Assembly (NCBI GenBank): GCA_041396045.1
Contig: JAWKZI010000001.1
Span: 1-64,000 of the forward strand
Direction of reading: 5' to 3'
Origin: SHZI01 sp041396045
GTDB lineage: Bacteria; Pseudomonadota; Gammaproteobacteria; Steroidobacterales; GCA-2729495
DNA length: 64,000 nt
Shown here: positions 56,413-64,000 of the stretch, one piece after another
How the letters are laid out: every line of letters starts with the position of its first letter
Numbering within the stretch: position 1 is the stretch's first letter
Translations under genes and position numbers: made by a program
The notes under the pieces: model-generated
What the model was told of the DNA's origin: nothing
Databases searched by the model: none
The model's input: only the letters and a program-made list of their open reading frames with translations

Positions 56413-56537
56413 GCGCCCTCCCCGTGTGACCACGCTCTGGTCACCATTTACAGCACGGTGGCTGCTGCTATTTTTCCGGACCTGAGCCCGCGTCGTACCC
56501 GGGCAAGTACGGGGCCTTGGGTAACGTGGCGGGCAAC

Positions 56538-57779
56538 ATGACGGGCAAGGTGGCGGGCAACGTGGCGGACATCATTATCATCGGCGCCGGCATCGGTGGT
56601 TTGACGGCCGCGCTCGCATTACAGCGTACGGGCCAGAGGGTGCGGGTCTTCGAGCGGGCGGCTGCCTTCGCCGAAGTGGGTGCTGGCCTGACTGTCGGGC
56701 CCAACATGTTGCATGGCCTTGCTCATCTGGGGCTGGGCGAGGCAGTGCGGGCAGCGGCGATGACGCCGGAGCATGGCGGTGTCATCGACATTGCCACCGG
56801 TGAGTTGCTGGTGGCGAACACCCGCGGCCGGATTCCGGAGCAGCGTTACGGCCAGCCCTATACGCAGATGCATCGTGCGGAGCTGCACGGCATCCTGGCA
56901 GACGCGGTCGGGCGCAACGATCCCGAAGCTTTGCAGCTTGATCACTGTCTGGCCTCGCTGAGCCAGGATGCGTGCTCGGTCACCGCGCGATTTACCAACG
57001 GCAACTCCGCGTGTGGCGACCTTCTGATTGGTGCCGACGGCAGCCGGTCGGTGGTCCGCGACGCGCTGTTCCCGGGCCACGCTCCCCGATTCACCGGCTA
57101 CGTCGCGTGGCGATGCCTGGTGCCCATGGATCGCCTGCCTGCGACGCCCATCTACCCGGATTCCGCGATCATGATCGGACCCCACCGCTCATTCGCCCGC
57201 TACCGGGTCAGTCATGGACGGTTGCTGAACTGCACTGCTTTCGTCGACAGTCCAGGCTGGACCGACGAAGGGTGGTCCATCCCCTCATCAGTAGAAGAGC
57301 TGCTGGCGCATTTTGCCGACTCTGCCCCCATCGTCAGCGAGATCGTGCGCCAGACGCCGGCGGATGCCTGCTTCAAGTGGGGGCTGTTCGACCGGGACCC
57401 GCTGCCCTGCTGGACGGACGGCCGGGTCACCCTGCTCGGCGATGCCGCTCATCCCATGCTGCCGTTCCTCGGCCAGGGTGCTGCGATGGCTATCGAGGAT
57501 GCAGTGATCCTGGCCAGAGCGCTGGCCAGTGTTTTGGCCAGGGTTTTGGCCAGCACACCGGAAGGACCGGCTGCGCTCCTTATATATGAGCAGGCCCGGC
57601 GGGAGCGGACCTCCTTTGTCGTGCAGGCATCCCGCGATGCCGTCCGGGAGTTTCATGCGCCGGATACCCGTGGTTACGATCCCGCACGGCACCGGGACGC
57701 GGAAGCCCTGGGCCTGTTTAGCTACAACCCGGCCACAGCGCCAATCCCGGCGCAGCCGTTCCACCAGCCACGAGGATAA
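56538..57779 (+). CDS. FAD-dependent monooxygenase, salicylate hydroxylase-like
   Basis: 413 residues from ATG 56538; the conserved part starts at ADIIIIGAGIGGLTAALAL, so GTG 56562 could be the real start. GXGXXG at the N-terminus, LLIGADGSRSVVRDALFPG (DG motif), and LLGDAAHPMLPFLGQGAAMAIED (GD motif) define a class A flavin monooxygenase. The N-terminal GNVAGNMTGKVAGNVA and internal ASVLARVLAS are coded by 12-base near repeats. It is followed by a Rieske oxygenase gene. Confidence 0.88.
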   Translation: MTGKVAGNVADIIIIGAGIGGLTAALALQRTGQRVRVFERAAAFAEVGAGLTVGPNMLHGLAHLGLGEAVRAAAMTPEHGGVIDIATGELLVANTRGRIPEQRYGQPYTQMHRAELHGILADAVGRNDPEALQLDHCLASLSQDACSVTARFTNGNSACGDLLIGADGSRSVVRDALFPGHAPRFTGYVAWRCLVPMDRLPATPIYPDSAIMIGPHRSFARYRVSHGRLLNCTAFVDSPGWTDEGWSIPSSVEELLAHFADSAPIVSEIVRQTPADACFKWGLFDRDPLPCWTDGRVTLLGDAAHPMLPFLGQGAAMAIEDAVILARALASVLARVLASTPEGPAALLIYEQARRERTSFVVQASRDAVREFHAPDTRGYDPARHRDAEALGLFSYNPATAPIPAQPFHQPRG

Positions 57780-57784
57780 AACCT

Positions 57785-58912
57785 GTGTTCATGAATTTCT
57801 GGTACCCGATGTGCTCCAGTGCAGAACTGCAGAGCACACCTTTGCCGGTGACTGCGCTGGGTCTGGACTTTGTCGTCTTCCGGGATAGCGCCGGGCGCGC
57901 GGCCTGCCTGAGCGACACCTGCATCCACCGCGGCGGCGCGCTCTCGGCCGGCCGGGTGAGCAGCGACTGCATCGAGTGCCCCTACCACGGCTGGCGCTAC
58001 GACCAAACGGGCCAGTGCGTGCGGATCCCGTCCCTGGGCCCGGACACGAAGGTGCCAGGCCGGGTGCGCGTGGATGCCTATCCGACGGTGGAACGCTACG
58101 GTCTGGTGTTTGCGTTTTTGGGCGACCTGCCGGAAGCAGAACGCCCGCCGATCATGCGCATCGAGGAGGTCGATGAAAATGGTGTGATGGCCGGCTGGCG
58201 CCAGACCTTGCAGATCTTCGACCTGCCGGTTAACTACCAGCGCTCGGTGGAAAATGGACTGGATTTCGCCCACAACGAATTCGTGCATCCCACCCATGGC
58301 TTTTCGTATCGGAACGAAGAGAGCTACAAGGTCCCGCCGCTGGAGCTCATCGAACAACCCTGGGGTCTCGGCGCCTGGAATCGCATGTATGCGCCGCCGC
58401 TGGCTGACCCGAAAATGCAGGAGGCGTCCGGCCGCAAGAAGGATGCCTTCGTCTCGGTGGGTCTCGGCAATGTCGGGGCTGCGAGTATCTGGACGTTCAT
58501 CCACCCCACCGAAGAGTTCAAGATCCATCAGTACCTCTTCGAGAAACCCGTGAGCCGCGACCGCACCATCATCTACTTCATCACGCTGCGTAATTTTCTG
58601 CTCTCCGCAGACGACGACCAGCGCATGACCGGCCGTAATCAGTATGTGGTTTTCCAGGATCGCGATCTGCTGGCGAAACTGCGGCCGGTGCTGACGCCTG
58701 AAACGGCGCGGCACGAATACCTGGTGCCGGCCGACAAAACCATCAGCCGCTACCGCGAGTTTCTGGGGGACTGGGAAGCCCGGGGCTGGCGCATCGACAG
58801 CGAATTACTGGACCGCAACCGCCACCATTCGGTGTGCGCCATTCCCGGCCCGGCGCGACGCACCGCCAAAGGTTGGGTGCTGGATGCCGTGCCGGTGGTA
58901 CGGCCCGGCTGA
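57785..58912 (+). CDS. Rieske aromatic ring-hydroxylating oxygenase, VanA-like
   Basis: 375 residues from GTG 57785 (GAGGA upstream fits better than for ATG 57791). Rieske [2Fe-2S] ligands: CIHRGG and CPYHGW. The mononuclear iron site is likely in ENGLDFAHNEFVHPTHG (D..H....H). Similar to vanillate demethylase-type oxygenases. No reductase gene is adjacent, so electrons must come from elsewhere. Confidence 0.9.
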   Translation: MFMNFWYPMCSSAELQSTPLPVTALGLDFVVFRDSAGRAACLSDTCIHRGGALSAGRVSSDCIECPYHGWRYDQTGQCVRIPSLGPDTKVPGRVRVDAYPTVERYGLVFAFLGDLPEAERPPIMRIEEVDENGVMAGWRQTLQIFDLPVNYQRSVENGLDFAHNEFVHPTHGFSYRNEESYKVPPLELIEQPWGLGAWNRMYAPPLADPKMQEASGRKKDAFVSVGLGNVGAASIWTFIHPTEEFKIHQYLFEKPVSRDRTIIYFITLRNFLLSADDDQRMTGRNQYVVFQDRDLLAKLRPVLTPETARHEYLVPADKTISRYREFLGDWEARGWRIDSELLDRNRHHSVCAIPGPARRTAKGWVLDAVPVVRPG

Positions 58913-58925
58913 GCGGGTGCGGAAC

Positions 58926-59954
58926 TCAGGGCCAGAAACTGTAGACCCGTTCAAATACCCAGAACGAAGCCATGCCGCCAATGCCGTAAGCCGGTGCACG
59001 CAACATCCATGACGGAAAACTTGAACGCAGATTCTTTATACCTTGCCAGGCGAGCAAGACCGCCAGCACAAACAGCAATTGCCCTGCTTCAACGCCGATG
59101 TTGAAGGTCAGCAGAACGGGCAGAATCGCATTCTGGGGCAAACCGATTTCTCCCAGAGCTGCCGCAAACCCCAATCCGTGTAATAGCCCGAAACCAAAGG
59201 CCACGATCCACGGACGCCGGGCTGTCAATCCTGGCCGCCCTTGCTGGCCATGAATTATTTCAGTCGCGACAAACACGATGCTCAGTGCTATACAGGCCTC
59301 CACAGGTGGCACTGGAATCCACACCAGTTCCAGTGCAGCCAGGATGAGCGTAATGCTGTGCGCCACGGTGAAGGCCGTGATGGTGATAATCAGCTTGCGG
59401 GTATTTCTTACGAGCAACAACAGCACGAACACAAACATGAGGTGATCGGCGCCGAACAATATGTGCTCTACGCCCAGCACAAAGTACGTTTGAATGGTTT
59501 GGGCAAAACCGGGTTTTGCCGTGAGCGTGTAGCTGGGCGCATTGGGCGTGAGGCGCTGCGTGATTGACGTGCCATCCTGGTACTCGATGCGTGCGAGCAC
59601 TTCGGTACTGGTTTTCGCCAAACCGTCGACGGTGATGCGCAGTCCGGCCAAGCCTTCGGGGCGTACAACTTTCCAGGTCCGCAAATTGGCGTTCCCGCGG
59701 TAATCGTCCAGCGGATTGGTGAGCGCCCGGGTCTTCTCGTCAAAGCGTATGTCCAGCGCGAGCCGCTGATTGCCTCCGAGCGCGGGTACCTTCCAGTGCA
59801 CTTCCAGGGTATCGGGTGCGATTTCCGTCAACTGCAGGTAGGCGGGCCGCAGTTCGTCCCCAGCAGCAACATTTGCCGTCAATGTGCAGATCACCATCCA
59901 GCAGGCCGTCAACAGGCAGCCAGCGACACTCGGCCTTGGTCGCACCTGTGTCAT
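58926..59954 (-). CDS. HupE/UreJ-like membrane protein
   Basis: 342 residues. Signal peptide to about residue 31, then a soluble beta-rich domain of about 130 residues, then six helices with GVEHILFGADHLMFVFVLLL and FGFGLLHGLGFAAALGEIGLP, both His-rich motifs of the HupE/UreJ family (nickel or metal permease-like). The long N-terminal domain marks the HupE_UreJ_2 subtype. Four bases overlap with the isomerase gene. Confidence 0.88.
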   Translation of the reverse strand: MTQVRPRPSVAGCLLTACWMVICTLTANVAAGDELRPAYLQLTEIAPDTLEVHWKVPALGGNQRLALDIRFDEKTRALTNPLDDYRGNANLRTWKVVRPEGLAGLRITVDGLAKTSTEVLARIEYQDGTSITQRLTPNAPSYTLTAKPGFAQTIQTYFVLGVEHILFGADHLMFVFVLLLLVRNTRKLIITITAFTVAHSITLILAALELVWIPVPPVEACIALSIVFVATEIIHGQQGRPGLTARRPWIVAFGFGLLHGLGFAAALGEIGLPQNAILPVLLTFNIGVEAGQLLFVLAVLLAWQGIKNLRSSFPSWMLRAPAYGIGGMASFWVFERVYSFWP

Positions 59955-60784
59955 TGGCTGCCGGCTTCCTCAGGCCATTCAACGACAATCTTGTAGTCTG
60001 CCAGCAGCTCCTTTTCGACTCTACGTTTGATTGTGTTCTCGTTGTCGTAGGACCAGTCGCGCAGTACCTGCTCGCGAACATCACCAATTGCCGGCACCTC
60101 GCCCGGCAGGCGGGCGGTAAGCCTGATGAAGTGGAACCCCAAACCGGAACGCAACGGAGGGCTCCACTCATTGAGTGCCAAGTCGTCCAGTTGCTTCGAA
60201 AAATCGTTGCCCAGGGTGTTGTCAATGCGGGAAGTCGACGCGTCGCTGAATTCCCTGGCTATCAAGGTCTGATCACCATCGACAACCTGGCCATTACCCA
60301 ATGCAGTTGCGACTTCTGCCAACCGTTGTTCGAGTTCTGCCGCGGGCCGCGCGGGATTGATGTAAATCTGCTCAAAGCTGTAGCGGTCGGGTCTGCGGTA
60401 TTGATCCGGGTGCGCCTCAAGATAGGACTGCAGTTCGCTCTCGTCCGGCTGAGTTGCCGTAGCCATGGAAACCGCCAGAAATTCCAGCTTCTGCTGCAGG
60501 CGACGCCGGATCACCGGGTCATCCTCGTCTAATCCGAGCGCCAGCGCCTGCCGGTAGTAGATTTCTTCCAGCGCAAAGTCGTCCACCAGGCTGGCGATTT
60601 CGCCGTGCGTCGGTACCCGCCGCCAGGTTCTTTGGAACGACTCGGAGAGCGCGTTAATACGGCCTTCATCGACGACGATGCGACGGTCGGACTCAAGGGC
60701 ATCGGGATTGAGCCAGGCGTACAAGGCGAAAAACGCAGCCCCGATCAACAGAAAGTGCAGCAATGGTTCTCTAAAAAGTCTCAT
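59951..60784 (-). CDS. parvulin-like peptidyl-prolyl isomerase, membrane-anchored
   Basis: 277 residues from ATG 60784. One N-terminal membrane helix (LLHFLLIGAAFFALYAWL), an alpha-helical chaperone part (DDFALEEIYYRQALALGLDEDDPVIRRRL), then a PpiC-like region (RYSFEQIYINPARP ... PLRSGLGFHFIRLTARLPGEVP). The PPIase domain is atypical and may have no activity. Common neighbour of HupE and DUF3604 genes. Confidence 0.85.
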   Translation of the reverse strand: MRLFREPLLHFLLIGAAFFALYAWLNPDALESDRRIVVDEGRINALSESFQRTWRRVPTHGEIASLVDDFALEEIYYRQALALGLDEDDPVIRRRLQQKLEFLAVSMATATQPDESELQSYLEAHPDQYRRPDRYSFEQIYINPARPAAELEQRLAEVATALGNGQVVDGDQTLIAREFSDASTSRIDNTLGNDFSKQLDDLALNEWSPPLRSGLGFHFIRLTARLPGEVPAIGDVREQVLRDWSYDNENTIKRRVEKELLADYKIVVEWPEEAGSQ

Positions 60785-60848
60785 GGCGTTGTCGATTGTG
60801 ATTCGCAAATGCCGCAACTGTCATTTTGCACATGACAATGGCTCGCAC

Positions 60849-60878
60849 AAAAAATGATCGCCGCACGATGCGGCGATC
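60849..60878 (-). terminator. rho-independent terminator downstream of the DUF3604 gene
   Basis: On the - strand, GATCGCCGCA-tcg-TGCGGCGATC forms a perfect 10-bp stem with a 3-base loop and is followed by ATTTTTTGTG. It is 43 bases past the stop at 60922. It separates DUF3604 from the isomerase gene, so the latter has its own promoter or depends on read-through. Confidence 0.85.
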
Positions 60879-60921
60879 AAGACTGGAACAGGAGCACCTC
60901 CGACGATTGCGAAGTGCAGCT

Positions 60922-62874
60922 TCAACCCTTGGGCGGTGCGTACCAGATCGGAGAACTGAACGCCCGTTCCTGATGTGTCAGCGGAACGGTGTCATCAAGT
61001 TTTGCCCCCAGGCGCAGCTTGTCAAAGAGCGTCCAGCGTGGTGTAGGGATTTCCAGTACCCGAACGTAGTAAAACGCTTTCAGCGCCGGATCGAACTCCG
61101 GATCTGAAAAGACGCCGGTCAATTCCGGCTCGCCGATACTATTTGTGTACTCACCGGTCTCCAGGTTTACCGTGTTGCCGACCGCGGGCAGTTTGCCGGC
61201 GCTGTCGAGCTTCCGGTCGCCGGACCAGACGACGTCAAACACTTTCTCCTGCGTATTGCCTTCGGCATCCAGCCAGCCCTTGATGATCTGGATGCGATCA
61301 AGATTGGCGCCATCGGGATCTTTCGTTGCGGCCACCAGGAAGGTCAGCGGCTTCTTGCCGTCGGTGCCGGTAATTCTCTGCCCCATGGGTACACCCTTGG
61401 TGTAGCCGGCGGCGGGAAAGTTATTGAAATCCTGCTTGCTGAAATCAAAACCGCCAAAGAAGCGCACTTTGCTGCGAGGTCCAGTTGTAGCGAAGGTCTC
61501 CTTGCGCTTCATGGCATCCCAGATAGCCTCGCGCGTATTTTCGCTGGCCCAGACTCCGGTGATGCCGGATGCGGTCTGCTGCCATCCCAGATATTCGCCA
61601 CTTGGCCCCTTGATAACTGGCGTACTCCAACGATTGACGTTGGATGGTTCCAGCGACTTGAATTTGCCAAAGAAATTGTCTTCTTCAGTACTCGACAAAC
61701 CGGTGTGGGTATCAGTGCCGCCGTCCGCGCCCATCTGGAACGGATTCGTACCGAGCTGAGCTTCCAGCCGCATGCCGCTCTTGAGGGCTTCGCGCCAGTA
61801 TTCATACTTCCAGGCACCGGCGGGTTTGGGAGCGCCAATAAGGTTGCCGGTATCCCACAGGTCCCAATTGGCGAATTCATCATTGGGCGACAGGCTGGGA
61901 TGCGATTCGCTCTGACCCTTGAACTGGGTCAACTCGAACAGCGGTTCATATCGGGCACGCATAGCCGCGTATTCGGCGGTCATCGGCGTGCCGTCAAATT
62001 GTTGCTCCTCGAACATGCGTCCGTTGGACAGGTTTCCATTGTGTGGAATCGCCAACACCTGACCTCCGGTAGCTGCCTCATAATTTTCCATCCACTCCCA
62101 CAGTTTCAGGGGATCTTCTGTAACGAAGGTGGTCAGCGGAGTCAGGTCGCGGGTCTTGTCGGCGCCGTCGCGAAAAATAATATTGCGGTGCAGGTTATTG
62201 CCGCCGTCAGCATTGACTGTCCATTCGAACGCAATGAAAGTCGAGAATTTTCCAGGCTGGTTGTACTTCTCCGCCGTGTCGACGGTCTTGACCCACGCGG
62301 ACTTCATCCACTTGGGATCCATGATCTGTTTCGGCAACTTTCCGGTTGACTGCAACACGACCAGTTCACTCTTGGCTGCGGACGCAGCTTTTTCGTCGCC
62401 GGAATTAAAGGCCTTGTTCCAGCCTTTGAGTACCGCACTCTCCATCATGTCCGGATTGCCATCGAGAATTTCATTGATGGTTCCCATGCCGTCGGAATGG
62501 TCCGTCACCATGAACCAGTCGTACGGCTTTTCCAGTTTGGTCTTCAGTCCGGAGTTGGAAATCACTTCCATACCCAATGCATAACGATAGGCATCGGCCG
62601 GTGATAGCGTCGCGCCGTCCATGCCGGCATCGGCCGACCAACCCGTATGCACGTGAGTGTCACCGAAATAGGCTTCCGTCGGAAAATTCTTGCTGGCAGA
62701 ACTCGTTGTGGCGGCGGGCGCGGGGCTTCCCGCTGCCGATTCTTGTGCTGACCTGTCTTCGGACGGCGACCTGGGTCCATCACAAGCTGTGAGGTAGCCG
62801 GCCAGCGCAATTATTGCGAAGCCTGAAACCGTGCGGACTGCGAGGTTTTGTTCTTGTCGGTACGGTGCGGCCAT
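60922..62874 (-). CDS. DUF3604 domain lipoprotein
   Basis: 650 residues. Signal peptide with lipobox LTAC, a Ser/Ala-rich linker, then FGDTHVHTGWSADAGMDGATLSP (PHP-like metal site HxH), WFMVTDHSDGMG and further DUF3604 blocks (AFEWTVNADGGNNLHRNIIF, GADGGTDTHTGLSS, ENTREAIWDAMKRKETFATTGPR). Probably a metal-dependent phosphoesterase-like enzyme outside the cytoplasm; the substrate is unknown. Confidence 0.9.
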   Translation of the reverse strand: MAAPYRQEQNLAVRTVSGFAIIALAGYLTACDGPRSPSEDRSAQESAAGSPAPAATTSSASKNFPTEAYFGDTHVHTGWSADAGMDGATLSPADAYRYALGMEVISNSGLKTKLEKPYDWFMVTDHSDGMGTINEILDGNPDMMESAVLKGWNKAFNSGDEKAASAAKSELVVLQSTGKLPKQIMDPKWMKSAWVKTVDTAEKYNQPGKFSTFIAFEWTVNADGGNNLHRNIIFRDGADKTRDLTPLTTFVTEDPLKLWEWMENYEAATGGQVLAIPHNGNLSNGRMFEEQQFDGTPMTAEYAAMRARYEPLFELTQFKGQSESHPSLSPNDEFANWDLWDTGNLIGAPKPAGAWKYEYWREALKSGMRLEAQLGTNPFQMGADGGTDTHTGLSSTEEDNFFGKFKSLEPSNVNRWSTPVIKGPSGEYLGWQQTASGITGVWASENTREAIWDAMKRKETFATTGPRSKVRFFGGFDFSKQDFNNFPAAGYTKGVPMGQRITGTDGKKPLTFLVAATKDPDGANLDRIQIIKGWLDAEGNTQEKVFDVVWSGDRKLDSAGKLPAVGNTVNLETGEYTNSIGEPELTGVFSDPEFDPALKAFYYVRVLEIPTPRWTLFDKLRLGAKLDDTVPLTHQERAFSSPIWYAPPKG

Positions 62875-63022
62875 CGACTGGCTCCTTTGAGTGCTCTGAT
62901 CAAGTTCGGTGTTCCAGGCAGGAAGATACAGTCATCGCCAGGTGCCGCACATTTCGCTGGCGACGACCGCCGGCCTGGACGGCGGAGGGCCGCTGGCAAC
63001 TATCTGAAAAAACGGCAAAAAA

Positions 63023-63067
63023 TGGCGCGCCCGACAAGATTCGAACTTGTGACCCCTGCCTTCGGAG
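63023..63067 (-). tRNA. 3' fragment of tRNA-Arg(CCG), integration-site remnant
   Basis: On the - strand the 45 bases read from the anticodon loop CTCCGAA through GGCAG, the variable region, the T arm (ACAAG-TTCGAAT-CTTGT) to CGGGCGC-G-CCA. The 5' half (acceptor strand, D arm, 5' anticodon strand) is missing. This is the usual identity block left when an element inserts into a tRNA-Arg gene. The intact gene should be at the far right end of the element. The rest of 62875-63258 has no gene. Confidence 0.8.
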
Positions 63068-63210
63068 CGCTTCCGGGGCCTCTGAGGGCGTCATCTTCCC
63101 AATCAACGCGTTGCCCGATTCTGACCTCTAAGTTCCTGTTTCGTCGGCCTTTATGACGCCGCGCCTAACGCGCGCGTGTACGCCGGTCTACGCCCCGCTT
63201 ACATTGCGGT

Positions 63211-63226
63211 TGCACTTATAAGTGCA
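63211..63226. promoter_or_regulatory. perfect 16-bp palindrome upstream of the integrase
   Basis: TGCACTTATAAGTGCA, symmetric over its whole length, 32 bases before the proposed integrase start. Could be the operator of the integrase gene or an excisionase/repressor site. Confidence 0.5.
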
Positions 63227-63258
63227 CTACTTTGAGCGCACGGAAGGGAGAGCCATCT

Positions 63259-64000
63259 GTGCGCGCGATCATCGGTTCCCGCTTGCTGGCAAGCAGGGCC
63301 GCCCAGCCCAAGAGCAAACCGTTCGATATACCGGACACTCGCCTGGCGGGCTTCCTATTGCGCGTCCAACCCTCCGGTGCCCGGTCATTCTGCGTCCAGC
63401 TCGGCAGGGGAAGGAGGTTGACGCTGGGCAAGGTGGGCCACCTGACCCCCGAGCAGGCGCGCCAGCGCTGCGAGCAGGTGCTGGGGAACATCGCCCACGG
63501 CCGGGAGCCGCTGGCCGGTCTGGACGGGGCCGCGCGGCTCAGCCTCGGGGAGTTCATCCGGAACCAGTACGAGCCGTGGATTCAGGCCAACCGGCCCCGA
63601 AACGCGGCATCCGCCCTGGCCCGGGTCGAGAACTGCTTTGGTCACTGGTACGACCAGCCGATGTGCGGCCTGTCCACCTACCAGCTTGAAGCCTGGAAGA
63701 CGGGTCGCCTGGGCAAGGGCAAGCGGCCGGCTACCGTGCTCCGGGACCTGACCACGCTGTCAGGCATCCTGAGTTTCGCCGTGCGCCTGGGGCTTCTGGC
63801 TGACAACCCGATGCGGCGTGTCGTCAAGCCGCGGCTGGACCGGACGCCCAATGTGCGGTTCCTGGATCCGGAGGAGGAGTCACGCCTGAGGTCGGCACTG
63901 GCGGATCGGGACCATCGAATCAGGGCCGCACGAGAGTCTGGCAACGCCTGGCGACGGGCCCGGAAGCACGCGCCGCTGCCAAAGGTCACAGGCTTCGGCG
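63259..64000 (+). CDS. tyrosine integrase of an integrated element, N-terminal part
   Basis: 247 codons to the window's edge, no stop; starts at GTG 63259 with GGAGAG upstream. Residues 1-90 are an arm-binding domain (RSFCVQLGRGRRLTLGKVGHLTPEQARQRCEQVLGNIAHG). Residues about 95-200 are the SAM-like core-binding domain (FIRNQYEPWIQANRPRNAASALARVENCFGHWY, TVLRDLTTLSGILSFAVRLGLLADNPMRRV). The catalytic domain is beyond the window. It sits next to the tRNA-Arg fragment, which was presumably its target. Confidence 0.88.
   Translation, partial: MRAIIGSRLLASRAAQPKSKPFDIPDTRLAGFLLRVQPSGARSFCVQLGRGRRLTLGKVGHLTPEQARQRCEQVLGNIAHGREPLAGLDGAARLSLGEFIRNQYEPWIQANRPRNAASALARVENCFGHWYDQPMCGLSTYQLEAWKTGRLGKGKRPATVLRDLTTLSGILSFAVRLGLLADNPMRRVVKPRLDRTPNVRFLDPEEESRLRSALADRDHRIRAARESGNAWRRARKHAPLPKVTGFG

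Noticed and set aside
62814..63156. Open frames giving ARPTRFELVTPAFGALPG-like and PDKIRTCDPCLRS-like peptides
   Set aside because: These are the well-known false peptides translated from the antisense of a tRNA 3' half; the tRNA-Arg fragment at 63023-63067 explains them.

Overview
The window is a high-GC chromosomal segment that looks gammaproteobacterial. The evidence is gene content and order: polA, engB, a diheme cytochrome c4 and dsbA in sequence; NudC; YadG/YadH; an LptM-type lipoprotein; and a one-directional arginine operon built around an N-acylornithine carbamoyltransferase, as in Xanthomonas-like bacteria. I would not name a genus. All calls come from reading the sequence; no database was searched.

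Left part (1-30 kb), chromosomal backbone. It opens with the end of a DegV-family gene, the yadGH ABC exporter, a divergent pair resembling FlhD and FlhC, nudC, a TANGO2-like gene and a Sel1-repeat gene. Next comes the arginine operon argR-argG-(P-loop protein)-argC-argD-argF'-argB-argH (5.9-14.2 kb), whose genes overlap or nearly abut. It has no recognisable argA, argJ or argE, carries an unusual P-loop gene, and its carbamoyltransferase has Ala where the acetyl-specific enzyme has Glu92. argH has a one-base frameshift. Then follow lptM, polA, engB, cytochrome c4, a lipoprotein-type DsbA, a small molybdopterin set (moaE, moaD, a MobA-like transferase), several hypothetical genes, a Gdx/SugE-type SMR gene, and a phosphoketolase - acetate kinase - phosphotransacetylase cluster.

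Middle part (30-55.5 kb). After a few membrane and periplasmic genes, comEA and a urea transporter, the window enters a chromosomal (sedentary) integron. The integrase IntI (54437-55474, + strand) is complete, with the IntI-specific extra segment. To its left lie about 25-30 small cassettes, nearly all on the - strand and most separated by imperfect palindromic attC sites bounded by RYYYAAC and GTTRRRY. Cargo includes four type II toxin-antitoxin modules (one a decayed copy), a qac-like SMR transporter, acetyltransferases, VOC, MOSC, SDR, RibD-C/DHFR-like, Nudix, GFA and DODA-type enzymes, a lysozyme-inhibitor lipoprotein, and many small membrane or lipoproteins of unknown role. attC sites are clean near intI and decay with distance; the left limit is about 34.2 kb, possibly further. 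Two cassettes are present twice, one copy of each riddled with small indels.

Right part (55.6-64 kb). An IclR regulator, an FAD monooxygenase and a Rieske oxygenase form a probable aromatic-compound operon. A HupE/UreJ-like protein, a parvulin-like isomerase and a DUF3604 lipoprotein lie on the - strand behind a strong terminator. At the end, a 45-bp 3' fragment of tRNA-Arg(CCG) and the first part of a tyrosine integrase mark the edge of a second integrated element that runs off the window.
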